Notes: a model not told the origin generated them from the sequence alone. A stretch of DNA of 64,000 bases from Antilocapra americana (GCA_007570785.1 ML660777.1:10682243-10746242), one strand, 5' to 3'; shown: positions 32,926 to 45,455, counted from the first letter of the stretch. Numbers and translations are program-made.

Positions 32926-34257
32926 TCTCTCTTTTTTTACATTATTGGAGCTTATTAGGGAGGGAGGAGGTGAACCAAACACAAAACACAAACAAAAAAT
33001 ACTGAAGCTGGATAGGGAGAGAGCTAAAAGGGAGTCTGGGGAAGAGATACAATGGAAAAAATAATAATGAAAGGAAAAGCACTCCAATATCAATGTGATT
33101 TAATTGAGTTCAAGACTGGTATGGGCAGAGTCCTGGTATAGACCAGTCGCCGGGGCAGTGATGCTGCCCTATCCCGATATCAATGTGCCATTCCAGGTCC
33201 ACAGTGTCCCCAGTATGTCCTTCTTGTTGCTAGGCCCCGCAGATCTCTTCCTTCTGGATTTGCTCTGACCCAACCAGGAGTTCCAGCAGTGACTGGTAAG
33301 TACAGAGATTAGATGATGCATTATTTTAGCTCCTCTTGAACCACTGTGTATACACTCAGCAAACTGGAAAGAAGACATCTTGGTAAACATGTTCTTTGGA
33401 ATGCATCCGTATCGGTGCTACCCTCTGCTACTTGAGGAGGTTTGCTCTCTCAGTCTGTGTGCACCGTGTTTCTGTTAAACAAGTTTACATCTTGATTATT
33501 CCAGAATATGCTTAATTATCTCCTAAAAGTTTTTGAATAACAGAGTTTGAAAATTAAATACTTTTCTAAAGCTAAATCCTGTAACTTTTGTGCCTGGCTA
33601 GTCAAATGAGCACATTTTCATTTGGAAAATACTGAAAGTAGTACTTGAAAATAAAAGGATTCAACTGTTATTTGTAAAACACACTCAGTTAAAATCCTGA
33701 ATCTGTGATCATTAGAAGATATCTTTTTGATTCTTGACCTCAGTGGATAGGATATGAATAAGCATTAGATATTAGAAATATCAGATGATCCTGAAAGAGC
33801 TGTGATATCTTATATGACAGTCTATTCAATAGTTCACACATTCTTCCCAGGATAAATACTTTTACTATGAAGTGAACCAATAATCAGAAAATACTGTCAA
33901 TGTGTCCACTTGATTCTGAAGCAGAGCCTAAGGTCTACCCGTGCTCTCATTTCTTTTATAACAAGCCTGGGATTGCTCACCTGGGCATTATTTGATCTTC
34001 CACAGCCTGAGAAACTTCCAGAAACCCCTATTCAGAATGGAAGCTGCAAATCCCTTCAGATTTCACTGTCCTTTCCTAAACTCTCTTCAGTGGCTTTACC
34101 CTACTAGCAAATGCCTTGAAACTGCAACTTAAAGAAAATCAGCGACCTCAACTTAATCATATCTAAATATGGTGGTGGCGCTGTGTGTCCTTTCTAGCTG
34201 TTGTGGAAAATTCAGTGAAAATTTCTCTGAATGCCTGCTGTTTCACCTGTAAAGTGA
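32926..34257. other. Intergenic, nothing recognised
   Basis: The 73-codon minus ORF at 33169-33390 is rich in K and R in its middle but matches nothing I know. The rest is AT-rich. Confidence 0.45.
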
Positions 34258-34478
34258 GGTTGCTGCCGTTCAGTTGCTCAGTCATGTCCAACTCTTTCTG
34301 TGACCCCATGGACTGTAGCTCAACAGGCTCCTCTGTCCATGAGATTTTTCACACAAGGATATTGGAATGGGTTCCCATTTCCTTCTCCAGGGGATCTGCC
34401 CAACCCAGAGACTGAACTCACATCTGCTGCATTGGCAGCCAGATTTTTTCACCTCTGAGCCACATGGAAAGCCCAAAG
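34258..34478 (-). repeat. Bov-A2-type SINE
   Basis: Reverse-complement Bov-A: gttgctcagtcatgtccaac, gttcccatttccttctccag and cctctgagccacatggaaag. Confidence 0.88.
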
Positions 34479-37400
34479 TGAAGCTGATAGTACTCAATAA
34501 GGACTTAGGGAGTATTATACAAAAAAAGTAAACTATTATTGTGTCTTTTCTTTAGGTAAAGAGAAGCTCTAAGGAATATTCTGGAAGAACTGACTAGTGT
34601 ATATTTCCTCTAAATAGTTTTTAACACGAGGGCTTAGTAGATATTTATATTGTTAGGATTTAAATGTTGGTTCTCTATTTGACTTCATTTTGATTGAAAT
34701 TTAGTCTAAATGTCATTTGTGATAGGGTGGTACTTTTCTTTCTCTGCACCAACTAATTTGTTTAAACTTCCTGGGCTACAGTTTCTTCATGTGAAACCAA
34801 GCTGATGAAAAGTTGCTGACATTTATCATAATAGATTCACTATATTTTAACCGTATATTCAAACTACCATAATGACACATGAAGATTTATGCTACAGTTT
34901 AAACAATATCTCCAAATTTTATATACACAAATAACATATATGATATAATATTATATATATGTATTTCATGTATCTAGTACTGCAAAAGTTTTTTCACAAA
35001 CCATAAATAAGTAATACATACAGCATTTGTATTATATGAATACTGGAATAATATCATAAGTAAATTATACTAATATGGATTTGGAGACAAAACATCTTTT
35101 TTCTTTTCACTTGAAAGTGTCATGATCAAATTTTGGAAAATGAGTAGCCACTAGAATTTACTGTTCTGCTTTAGAATAATTAATAATAGTCATTCCACTG
35201 GTGATGAGTTTATTAAACTAAAAATACTTATGAGGTTTCATTCTCACTGTTCCAATCAAAGCATTATGTGTCATAAAATTTTTAATTTTTCTCAATAATT
35301 TAATAACAATATACCTGATATGAAGAAATTATCTCTATAAGTTACCTATCAGAGTACTATTTATTTATGTAACATTTTCATTAATATAATTTAATATTAT
35401 TTGGGCTAGATATCAATTTGATTTAAGCTAAAGTCTTTTTTGAAAAAAGAGGGAAAAATTATGAATCTCAGACTTCAGGCTCTCGGTCCTCAGAAACCCA
35501 CACAAAACTGAAGGCCTAATAGTGGTTAGGAATAGCTGGTGCCAAAACTTTGGAATCACTGAGCATCTTCCCCCCTGGCCACACTGGAACGCCTCATCCC
35601 AAAGCTGAGGTTAGCCTACACAAATAAAGGGGAGGAAAGCTTCAAAAGAAGCTGCTTACCCTTGATTCCAATGCATACATGGGTCAGGAGAGGATATAAT
35701 GTTTGTAGAGGGGATTAACCCCCTGTTGGTTCCTCCAGTCTGAGAACACTGAGTTCTGCACCCCTACCCCCATCAAAGTGGGGGGTGTCTAGGATCAGCT
35801 GACCCTTCCAGAGCTATAATTTCCCCAGAATAATTTCCTGACAACGAATGATCAAAACTCAATGTAAATGGTATAGTGTCTGCAAACTACATTCACCCAA
35901 AGGTTTCATCTCAGACAGGAAAATAACAACATGGAGTGGAGTGGAGCGGCAGGGAGTGTTCCCCTGAGAAAGAAGATAGATCAGGACAATGCAGCCTTTA
36001 AAGCAAAATTAATGGTTAAAACAGCTTCATCCTAATATTAACTCAGATAGTCATTGACTTCTGACTTTAGATAAAACTGTGATCTCAGAATCTATGTGCC
36101 CTGGAATTAGCCACATACAATTGGAATTAAAGTCCCAATTTTTCGTCTAGAAATAGGAGGACAGGGAGAAATATGGTTGTTCATTATCTTTTTCCTTTAC
36201 AAAAATAAATCAAAGGTAGAGACTGTCTTTGAGGGCTCAGTGAATATAAAAGTGTCTCCCCCTACCTCTGTTTGCTGAACACTGGAACAAGAGTGAACAT
36301 GATAATTTGTATTTGATCATTAATATATTTATCCTTGCTGTTCCTATTCTTTTAGGTTCTTTTGGAACAGTCTTTTGCTGTTACAAGGTCAAGTGTCTGT
36401 TTACCTTGCCTGGTAACCTTGCATTTAACACATCACCCCACACAATGAACACCTGGTTAATGCTGGCCCACCATCATGATGGTAGTGTTGATGCAGATGG
36501 CTGGAGTTTGCTTGGTTTCATCTAGTCCTGTGTTGAGTAGGTGGTGCCTAGGCAGCCACAGGTTTAAACCCCAACCTGATAAACTGACAAGTATCACCTA
36601 AGGTGAGCTACTTACTTGCTTTTCAGCCCCAACACCTACTATTTCCATGGTTGGGCTCCAGCATATAATAAAAGACAGAGTGTCAATCATTAGCAAGTGT
36701 GAATAATACCCAAATAACACCACCAGACTGTATTGGTCTAAAGTGTCAAATCAAATTGTCCATGAGCATTTCTGAAAAATATCCAAAATAATACTGAAAT
36801 GAGGTGTTAAACGTTTCCAGATTGTTGGTGAGCTTTTGCTTAGGGGGAGAAAAAAACAACTGAGCTTCTTAGATGGGAATCAGTGTTCTCCCGTTCTTAC
36901 AGGGGCAACTAAAAGAAAGCATAGGAAAAGAAGCAGTAGAGATGGGGGAACTTCAGCTTTCCTAGGAGTTCATTTTCCTGTTTACATGTAGGATGCATGG
37001 ATGAAGGAAAAGAGATGTTCACCAGCTTTTAATCCCATTTCCTTTATGAGATGTCATATTCTTCTACCTTTAAAGCTATTTTTCTACTACCATTTTACTT
37101 AGGTAATGAAGGACTGAGTTTTCTGCTTTAGGTGATTTGTAACAAGTCTTTTAATTTGCTGAAGGATTGTGTTGCCTAAATTTTATGTTATTAGTAGCGT
37201 GCAGCATACAAAATGTGCTTCTTTGATGTATTCAGAAGAAAGAAAAGGTAAGTATTGATATATAGTATTAGAGTCACAAATTAGGATCTCATTTTGCTTC
37301 AGAATGCTTTGAAACACTTAATTATCAAGATAACTCTGTTTATGAACTTGTCCTCATTAACTTAATAATTAGCAAGATCTTGGAATTCATTAGACATTGC

Positions 37401-38023
37401 AGCTGACATACTGCTTCAGTTTTAACACATCCAAATCAACAAAAAAAGCAGTAATAAAGAAGTTGATATCCCTTTCCTGCTTCTTACATTTTTCTAAGGC
37501 TATATTGTGCCTAATTAAACACCATTTTAGATTAGAAATTTTTTAAAGTAGCATTATCATTATTATTTTTTTTAACATGAAGACAGAATATACTTCAGTT
37601 TAGGAAAAGTCTGTCACCAATAAAATTATGGACAGAGTTGTAGAGCTAAGTCTTTTTCTTCATTCAACTCAGCAGTCAGCCCTGCAAGCATGAGGAAAAG
37701 TTAGCAAGGTGGATTCCAGAAAGTTCCTTCTTGTCCTTTAATTCTCAAAGCACCTCCCCCATATTCTAGAATTCTATTCAAAATTCTACTCAGCACAGTC
37801 AGCTAAGTCTCAGTTCTAGATTGGTACTTGGAGAATAACCTCTTCATTAACTCTTAAATACTTTTGGTATTTGTTTCAAATATGAATTTAAACTCATTCA
37901 GAAATTAATATATTCTTTTTCCATTTCATGATCAGAATTTTCTGTAATGTTATAAATTTCATGTAAATTCTGTGAAAGAAGGTTAGAACCCAGTATAGAT
38001 TTACATCAGCAAAGTCAGGATTC
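34479..38023. other. Long repeat-poor intergenic stretch
   Basis: 3.5 kb without a convincing mobile element. 34850-35440 is strongly AT-rich; 35450-36170 is of average composition and has no repeat signature. A faint MIR-like phrase occurs at 36560-36640. The ORF at 36307-36525 begins with a hydrophobic run but shows no family match and is probably chance. Confidence 0.45.
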
Positions 38024-38587
38024 AAACCACAGCCATGAAATTAAAAGATGCATTCTCCTTGGAAGCAAAACCATGACCAACCTAGATAACAAATTAAAAA
38101 GCAGAGACATCACTTTCCCAACAAAGGTCTGTCTAGTCAAAGCTATGGTTTTTTCAGTAGTCATGTATGAACATGAGAATTGGACTATAAAGAAAGCTGA
38201 GCACAAAAGAATTGATGCTTTTGAACTGTGGCATTGGAGAAGACTCTTGAGAGTCCCTTGGATAGCCAGGAGGTCCAACTAGTCAATCCTAAAGGAAGTC
38301 AGTCCTGAATATTCATTGGAAGGACTAATGCTGAAGCTGAAACTCCAATACTTCAGCCACCTGATGCAAAGAACTGACCCACTGGAAAAGACCCTGATGC
38401 TGGGAAAGATTGAAGGCAGGAGGAAAAGGGGATGATAGAGGATGAGATGGTTGAAAGGCATCACCGACTCGATGGACATGAGTCTGAGCAAGCTCTGGGT
38501 ATTGGTGATGGACAGGGAAACCTGGTGTGCTGCAGTCCATGGAGTTGCAAAGAGTCAGACATGACTGTGCACTGAACTGAACTGATG
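38024..38587 (+). mobile_element. BovB LINE 3' fragment
   Basis: It runs from gccatgaaattaaaagatgc, through the C-terminal ORF2 remnant (a 69-codon piece at 38073-38282 including the block VMYEHENWTIKKAEHKRIDA), to the 3' end ctgtgcactgaactgaactg. It is 5' truncated to about 560 bp. Confidence 0.92.
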
Positions 38588-40106
38588 TAGTTTATCTGAG
38601 TTCCTTTAGTGCCATCTGCAGATGGGTATTCAGTTCATTCTGATTGGAAAACATGCTGCATGGCAATTTCCCCTTTTTTTACTCTAAATTTATGTGAAAA
38701 TTTTCTTTTAAAATTGCTTCTTTGTTGCATTAAATTCTAATGTTTAATGATACAAGTTATACTCTCTTCTCCAGACCCAAGCTGCTGGATTCCCTGATAC
38801 AGATTTAAGTTCCTTCTGTATTCTGGCAGCTTCCTCCTAGGCCAGTCCTGCCTGTAAATGTCTCTTTGAGTGTATGGCAATATGAGCATAGAGTAATACA
38901 CGAGGACTGATCAGTTTATGAAGGAAGGTCCTATCACCTCCTTAGTTCTGTAGACCATGCACTTATTAATAGAGCCTGATTGCATGTATTTGGCAAGGTA
39001 CCTTAGCCAGGATTATTCCAGAAAAGAAAACCCAAGATCAGAGCTCTTATGCAGATAAAAGCTTATGTGCAGTTAGTGTAGTGGGGGAAGTAGAACCAGG
39101 AAATGGGAATAGGGAATGTAAAGAATAAAGTAAAGTGAAGAAAAGTCAGAGGGTCACCACTGTGGGTAGCTGGGAGTCTGTCCCCCCACAATACTCTGAA
39201 GAGCTGAGTAATGCACCTCAGAACTGTCTATGGGAACAGAGGAAGGTTTTATGTATCCACCGGCTCCCTTCCCTCATTAATCCCTGGTAAGGGGACGTCA
39301 TTGACCCTGGGCTGCCAGGTCCCTCACCCTTCCAGGTCTGTGCACATGCACGGCCAATTCTGACATGAGGGATGTGAAGACATGAGGGGAGTAAAGACAT
39401 GAGGGGTGTGAAGTGCCCAGGAGTGAAACCCCTCACCAGCAGCAGCAATGGCTCTAAGAACAAGTGGGCTGAGAGGATGAGGGGGACAGGGATAAGAGGC
39501 ATCCAGTGCAGGTAACCGCACCCCAAGTCCAAGTCATATTGCACTTTGCTAACCCTGTCAGTTATTTCTGTGCTACTGGTTTATTGTTGGTATTGTCTAA
39601 GATTTCAAAAGTTATGTATCACAAATATTCTAGAGAGAGATTGAAACTTTGAGATGATTTTGGAGATAAGAAAATGGGGGCACAAATTGGGGCAACAGAT
39701 CTCCCGCAGTCACAAAATTAGTCTAAATAACTGCCTCAATTTTCTGCTGCACTTTGTGGAGGTCTTTTAAATTACCCTTTGGGGAAATATCTCTTAGACC
39801 GCTAGAACTACAGAATGGTAACACTGAATTCGAATAGCATCACCTTCATTAGGAGCTGTCTTCCAGCTTGATTCTGCCAATCATGCAGATGTTTATTTCT
39901 TAGCTCACTGAGTTCACATTGATCCTGGAGTTTGCTAGCAAGAGATGTTATCATTGTCTTCATTCTGCTTTTCTTTATCGTGCAACTAACACCCTGAAAG
40001 TGTTTATGTTTTCTTGCTGTTGTTGTGGATTTGAGATTCAGCAGCACAAATAGCTGTGTGTTCAGATCAGGTGTGTCCAGAAACAAAGGTGGCATAGAAC
40101 CTTCCT
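38588..40106. other. Intergenic, mostly unique
   Basis: It contains a 17-bp minisatellite at 39362 and a possible MIR remnant in minus orientation near 39655-39745. The 108-codon minus ORF at 39218-39544 spans the minisatellite and is probably chance. Confidence 0.45.
39362..39412. repeat. 17-bp minisatellite, three units
   Basis: Three adjacent 17-bp units start at 39362, 39379 and 39396; the last is gacatgaggggtgtgaa. Units differ by one to three bases. Confidence 0.85.
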
Positions 40107-40625
40107 GGGCTCAGTTTCCTCTTCTGTAAAATGGGGACAATTATAGTACCACCATAAAGAAGGCTGAGCACCGAAGAACTGATGCTTTTGAATTGTGAGA
40201 AGACTCTTGAGAGTCCCTTGAACTGCAAGGAGATCAAACCACTCAATCCTAAAGGAAATCAACCCTGAATATTCTTTGGAAGGATTGATGCTGAAGCTGA
40301 AGCTCCAATACTCTGGCCACCTGATGCAAAGAGTCGACTCATTGGAAAGCACCCTGATGCTGGGAAACATTGAGGGCAAGAGGAGAAGTGGGAAACAGAG
40401 GATGAGATGGTTAAATGGCATCACTGACTCAATGGACATGAGTTTGAGCAACTCCAGGAGATGATGAAGGACAGGGAAGCCTGGTGTGCTGCTGTCCATG
40501 AGATCACAAAGAGTGGGACATGACTTAGCAACTGAACAACAAAAACAACAACCCACGGGGCTATGATGAAGCTAACATGATTTAATGTTTGTTAGTGCCT
40601 TATAATGCCAGACACATGATAAGTC
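40107..40625 (+). repeat. MIR SINE split by BovB
   Basis: The left part (ctcagtttcctcttctgtaa, atggggacaattatagtacc) and the right part (tgttagtgccttataatgcc, cagacacatgataagt) together form one MIR, separated by the BovB copy at 40153-40548. Confidence 0.65.
40153..40548 (+). mobile_element. BovB LINE 3' fragment
   Basis: It runs from aaagaaggctgagcaccgaa to acatgacttagcaactgaac with an A/C-rich tail. About 395 bp of the 3' end, inserted into a MIR. Confidence 0.9.
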
Positions 40626-41329
40626 TCTTTGGGGGAAAGCGTTTGTTTGATTATTAGGGTTTGATTTATTTTTTTAACTGCATCATCAATGCTAATTTTT
40701 TTATTCAAAATTATCTCAACTTTTCTCTTAGGTGTAGAAGAATTGGACATCTCTGTAGTTACTTACTTATGTACATTTAGCTTATATTTTGTACTCTCTT
40801 TTAGTTACTTATGTACAACTTTCTCTTGCAGTATTAAATATAATAAGACTGTTTCCCTAGACTCTGGGCTATAAAAAATCCTCTGCCTAAAATTTTCCAC
40901 ACTGTTTTTAACAGCAATTAAAAATTTTTAGAAAGAACAAATGAACAAAGGCAACAAAATAACTTTAAAAAAGTAGAAGAAATAAAGATGTGTCAGTTGT
41001 ATCTCCTGATACAAATTTAAATTGCAGTAACCACTTGGATGGGGTATTGTGTTGAAGGTTCTTATTTTGGGCTCATTTAAGCTAAAAAAATGTATCCATT
41101 ATGAGCTGTATTTAATATAATTATGATGGCTTTTCCATCTAGTGGAAATAGCAATAGCCCCATCATCTTTCTCACAAGTTTTATATAATTGAAAATTTTC
41201 ACCTTTGAAAAAATAACACTTTTGCTGTTAAGCAGCATTTTGCCCATATGACTTGATTCAACAAATCAGTAGTTAAATATGCTACCAACTTTAAAATAGT
41301 CTGTTTGCATAAGTTATTATTCGTGAATG
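40626..41329. other. AT-rich intergenic DNA
   Basis: No gene or repeat was recognised. Confidence 0.5.
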
Positions 41330-42500
41330 GACGGATTCGTTTATTCTCCCTGAGGATGGAAACACAGCCCCATCTCCTTTAGAAAGTTCAAAAGCTGAGG
41401 TGCCTCCTTATTGACAGTTGCTGACGAGATAGTCAGAGGAGATTCAGGAGTTGTCTCAGCAAAACAGTAATTTAGAAACTTACTGTCTGTCTGCTGCTTC
41501 TGTTTGAACTATCTTGACAAGGTAAGGTCTGTAGGATGATTTTAATTCTTGATTTTTCAACATAAATTTCTACCCCTTCCCCACTGTCTGTTGGCAGTAG
41601 GAGCACCAGCTCAGAAATCTGTAAACACGCCGGCTGTTTAAAAGAAAATTCTGGGGCATAAAGAAGTCTGCCCATCGTGGCGGCCTGGCCTGCTGGGTTC
41701 AAGCCACTGAAAGCAGCCGCCGGGGAATTTCTCAGCCTTTTGGAGACTGTCTCAGTTCTCTGAGTTTGTTCAAGTGTACGAGGGCTGTGTGCAACGGAGG
41801 ACGCCTGCTGGGTGGGTTTGCTCTCCACCCAGGAGCTCAGAAAAGGTGAGAGGGCTCTTTCACATCGACTCTTTTTCTTGAACTGACACAATGCTTTCTT
41901 CAGCAGGTCCCTCTGCCAGGGAGCGCTCTGTCTCGCATCGCTCACACTGGGACATTTTTCCACATTTCCAGGATTATGGCCACTTTTACTTAGATCTATG
42001 TGTGCTGCCTCCACGTACAAAGAAGCACTTGGGGACAGGATTAGTAGGATTAGAAGAGATTCACATATGTCCAGTTCAAGCAATTGGTATTCAAAGCTTT
42101 ACACTTTCAAATGCCACCAAGAGAGAGAAAAGGGGCAGGGAGCTTGCTTTGCATTTCAGCACCTTCAAGAGAGGAACAGGGCTTTTGATTGGTGTTTAAA
42201 GCGGAGGGGATAAACAGATTCCTCCTTGGTTTAATCCAGTCCAGTACCCTGGCCTCTAATCTGGGGACCCAAATAGCAGTGCCGGCAGGTTCTAAAATCA
42301 CAAGCTTCTGCATTTGGGAGGTTGCTGGTGTTCCGGGGACACAGCACAGCACAGCTGTTTACAGCAAGTTCCTTTCCCAGTTAATGGTTTACTGTTTGAA
42401 ATACAAGCATTCCTTCAGGATTTCCCTTGCAAAAGATTCCTAACTTTGTGTATATGGAACTAACTGTGAAACTCAGCTTCCTGGCAATGACTTAGAGCAG
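41330..42500. other. Repeat-free segment, candidate regulatory or noncoding-RNA region
   Basis: This 1.2-kb island is more GC-rich than its flanks, has no mobile-element signature and holds the longest open frame outside OLIG3 and the CpG islands: 203 codons on the minus strand, 41472-42083. The predicted protein has no domain, signal peptide or repeat I recognise, and other frames of the segment are also partly open. I do not call it a gene. It could be a conserved element or an exon of a long noncoding RNA. Confidence 0.3.
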
Positions 42501-42643
42501 AGGTTTGATTTGTTTTCATGTATATCGATGGTTGGGGTGGGAGGGGTGGTAAAGGACAGAATGGATAATGCAAAGGAAGAGGTAATAGAATGACTCTTGA
42601 AAGCTGAAAAGCAATTGTTGAAATAATGAAGTTATTTCTTGTA

Positions 42644-42726
42644 TTGGGTTGGCCAAAAAGTTCACTTGGTTTTTTCTTTCACACAACGTAATGGAAAAAT
42701 CCAAATGAACTTTTTGGCTAAACCAA
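42644..42726. mobile_element. Mariner-type MITE (hairpin)
   Basis: An 83-bp element with long inverted repeats begins ttgggttggccaaaaagttc and ends aactttttggctaaaccaa. It is flanked on both sides by TA, the Tc1/mariner target site. The arms (42644-42682 and 42688-42726) pair at 32 of 39 positions. Such copies are abundant in cattle. Transcribed on either strand it would fold into a near-perfect hairpin. Confidence 0.88.
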
Positions 42727-42729
42727 TAC

Positions 42730-43214
42730 TTTGTGTAAAGTCAGAAGGAGACAGGCTTCCACAACAGAACTAATTTTCTTATCAATCACTATTGTTTTCA
42801 GGTCATGACACAACCTATATTTTCCTCTTGATCTCCCCATCCTAGAAAGGCTCATTTTCTTTTATGAAGAAGCAAAACAGCCACGGAAAACAACAACCAC
42901 ATTTTAAGGTTGTATCGATTCCATGACTTCCATAAACAAATGTGTAAGAAAAGTTTTGCTGTAGATTGTATTATATATTGTATTTTAACTTAGCAACACT
43001 GATCCCTTGATTATAAGGTTCTATTTTGATGGATTTGGATAGCACTTTGACATCTTTCCCAAGGCTGTAGATTCTTTCAAAAGTTAACTTCTCATAAACT
43101 CTGAAATATTACTTTCAATGAAAAGATGTTGCTAAAAGTCTTATTTCTTTTTTCAGGAATAAGCCTCTCTAACTATATTTATTTTATTCATGGAAAAAGA
43201 TTTACATTAGTTAT
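42730..43214. other. Intergenic, nothing recognised
   Basis: AT-rich unique sequence. Confidence 0.5.
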
Positions 43215-43345
43215 TAGTGGACCTGGGGTTCAGTTGCCAATCTGTCACTAATTAAATATTAACCTAAGGGAGTCATTTATTTTCTCTTTGCCTTCAGATT
43301 CTTCATGTATAAAATAAAGAGATTGCACTAAAATGTTAATAGCTT
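43215..43345 (+). repeat. MIR SINE
   Basis: MIR order: ctggggttcagttgccaatc, ctaagggagtcatttatttt, ctttgccttcagattcttca and tgtataaaataaagagatt. Confidence 0.55.
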
Positions 43346-43639
43346 CCATTCTTGGCACAGCACAGTTTAAAAACTGTCTTTACATAATTTTTAAAAGTAT
43401 TTCTGAATTTAAACACTCTGTATTTCTCTTCATAATCATTTTTTAAAAAGTCACTTATCTCTGCGATAAAAAAGTCACATTTCGCAAGACAAAGAAGTTA
43501 CCGTGAAACAAATGAACTGCAACATCTCTTGAGCAGGAATTACCTGAAGTAGATATTTTACAATGAGATGCCATCTCTGTAAGACATGATCTTAAATACC
43601 AAAAAAGCTTCTGTGATGCCAAATTACTTCTGTCTGTTA
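43346..43639. other. Intergenic, nothing recognised
   Basis: AT-rich unique sequence with no gene. Confidence 0.5.
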
Positions 43640-43950
43640 TCTTTTTTTATCCAGTTCATTTTCTCTGTTATTCATATTAGATAAATTCTATTGTTTTGTC
43701 TCAGATTCACTGCTTCTTTCCTCTGTCATTTCCTTTCTTGTATTTTACCCATGTAAAGACATTTTTATTTTGATTACTGTATTTTTCATTTAGAAAATTT
43801 TTGTTTGGCTCTTTTTTATTAAAGTATAGTTGAGTTGCAATGTTGTATAAGTTTCTGGCATACAGCAAAGTGATCATCTTTTTGTCTGCTGTTTCATTGT
43901 AAGTTATAGTAAATATAGTTTCCTGTTCTATACAGTTGGACCTCATTGTT

Positions 43951-43980
43951 TATCTATCTATCTATCTATCTATCTATATA
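43951..43980. repeat. (TATC)n microsatellite
   Basis: About seven TATC units, followed by a TATA-rich tract to about 44010. Confidence 0.9.
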
Positions 43981-44285
43981 TAGTATATATATAGTATAGT
44001 TTTTATATATAGTAGTTTGTATCTGCTAATTCCAAACTCCTAAGTTATCCCTCCCCTCCTTTCCCCTGTGGTAACCATAAGTTTGTTTTTTATGTTCATA
44101 AGTCTGTTTCTGTTTTGTAAATAAAGATCATTTACACTATAGTTTAGATTCCACATATAAATGATATCATATGATATCTGTCTTTCTCTGTCTCATTTAG
44201 TTCACTTAGTATGACAATCTTTAGGTCTATCCATGTTGCTGCAAGCAGCATTATTTAATTCTTTTTTATGGCTGAATACTATTCC

Positions 44286-44312
44286 TGTGTGTGTATGTGT
44301 GTGTGTGTGTAG
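44286..44312. repeat. (TG)n microsatellite
   Basis: A short TG run with one TA interruption inside the L1. Confidence 0.85.
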
Positions 44313-45393
44313 TCTTTATCTTCTTCATTCATCTATCGTTAGACATTTAGGTTACTCCCATGTCTTGGCTATTGTAAATAGTGCTGCAGTGAACATTGGG
44401 GTGCGTGTTTCTCTTTGAATTACAGTTTTCTCTTGATGTTTGCCCAGGAGTGGGATTGCTGGCTCATGTGGTAACTCTATTTTTAGTTTTTCAAGTCATC
44501 TCCATACCATTTTCCACAGGGTTCCTTTTTCTTTAAACCCTCCCCAGCACCTTGTTTGTTGACTTTTTAGTGATGGCCATTCTGACCACTGTGAAGTGAT
44601 ACCTCATTGTAGTATTGATTTGCATTTCTTTAATAATTACTGATGTTGAGCATCTTTTCAGATACCTATTGGCCACTGTATGTCTTCTCTGGAGAAATGT
44701 CTATTTAGGTCTTCTGCCCATTTTTTGACTGGGTTGTTTGTTTCTTTGTTATTGAATTATATGAGCTGTTTGTATATTTTGGAAATTAAGCCCTTGTTGG
44801 TTGCATCATTTGCAAATATTTTCTCCCAGTCTGTAGATGATCTTTTCATTTTGTTGATGATTTTCTTTGCTGTGCAAAAACTTAAAAGCTTGATTAGGTC
44901 CCATTTGTTTACTTCTGCTTTTGTTTCTATTACCTTGTGAAACTGACCTAAGAAAACATTGCTATTATTTACGGCAGAAAAATGGCTTACCTATGTTTTA
45001 TCCTAGGAATCTTTTTGGTGTCTTGCCTTATATCTAAGTCTTTAAGCCATTTTGAGTTTATTTTTATGTATCATGTGAGGGAATGTTCTAACTTCATTGA
45101 TTTACATGCTGGTTCTTTTTTATATCTCTTATTTCTTTGCCAAGTTCTTCCATTTTTTCTTCTGTTTCAAGTGTATTTGCAATTGCTCTTTGAAACATTT
45201 TAATGGTGACTGCCCTAAAATCCTTGTCAGACAATTCAAATATCAGTGTTATCTTTGTGCTAGCATCTGTTGATTCTTTTCTCTTTCAAGTTGAGGTTTT
45301 CCTGTTTCTTAGTTTGATGAGTCATTTTCAGTGTGTCCAGGACATTTTGGGTTATCATGCTAGGAAACTCTAATTCTTATTGAAATCTGTTTT

Positions 45394-45455
45394 ATTGTAA
45401 AGCAACTGCACTCCAATAAAAAAAATTAAATATAAAAAATAAAATTTTAAAAAAT
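45394..45455 (+). mobile_element. Very short L1 3' terminus
   Basis: ttgtaaagcaactgcactcc followed by aataaa and an A-rich tail is the plus-strand 3' end of ruminant L1, opposite in orientation to the L1s beside it. Confidence 0.6.

Larger units (their letters stand above)
43806..45119 (-). mobile_element. Ruminant L1 3' region, 5' truncated
   Basis: About 1.3 kb of reverse-complement L1: 3' UTR (tattaaagtatagttgagtt, ggtaaccataagtttgtttt), then ORF2 C-terminal sequence (atgtcttggctattgtaaat, caggagtgggattgctggct, taagtctttaagccattttg). It contains (TATC)n and (TG)n microsatellites and no intact ORF. Confidence 0.85.
43640..45395 (-). mobile_element. Old L1M, split by a younger L1
   Basis: The left piece (about 43640-43805, ending atttttgtttggctctttt) and the right piece (about 45120-45395: tatctcttatttctttgcca, caattgctctttgaaacatt, caggacattttgggttatca) are collinear reverse-complement L1M 3' sequence around the younger L1 at 43806-45119. 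Confidence 0.6.

Noticed and set aside
33169..33390. 73-codon minus ORF with a basic middle segment, considered as a processed pseudogene
   Set aside because: I could not match it to any protein, and there is no poly(A) tail or flanking duplication to support retrocopy origin.
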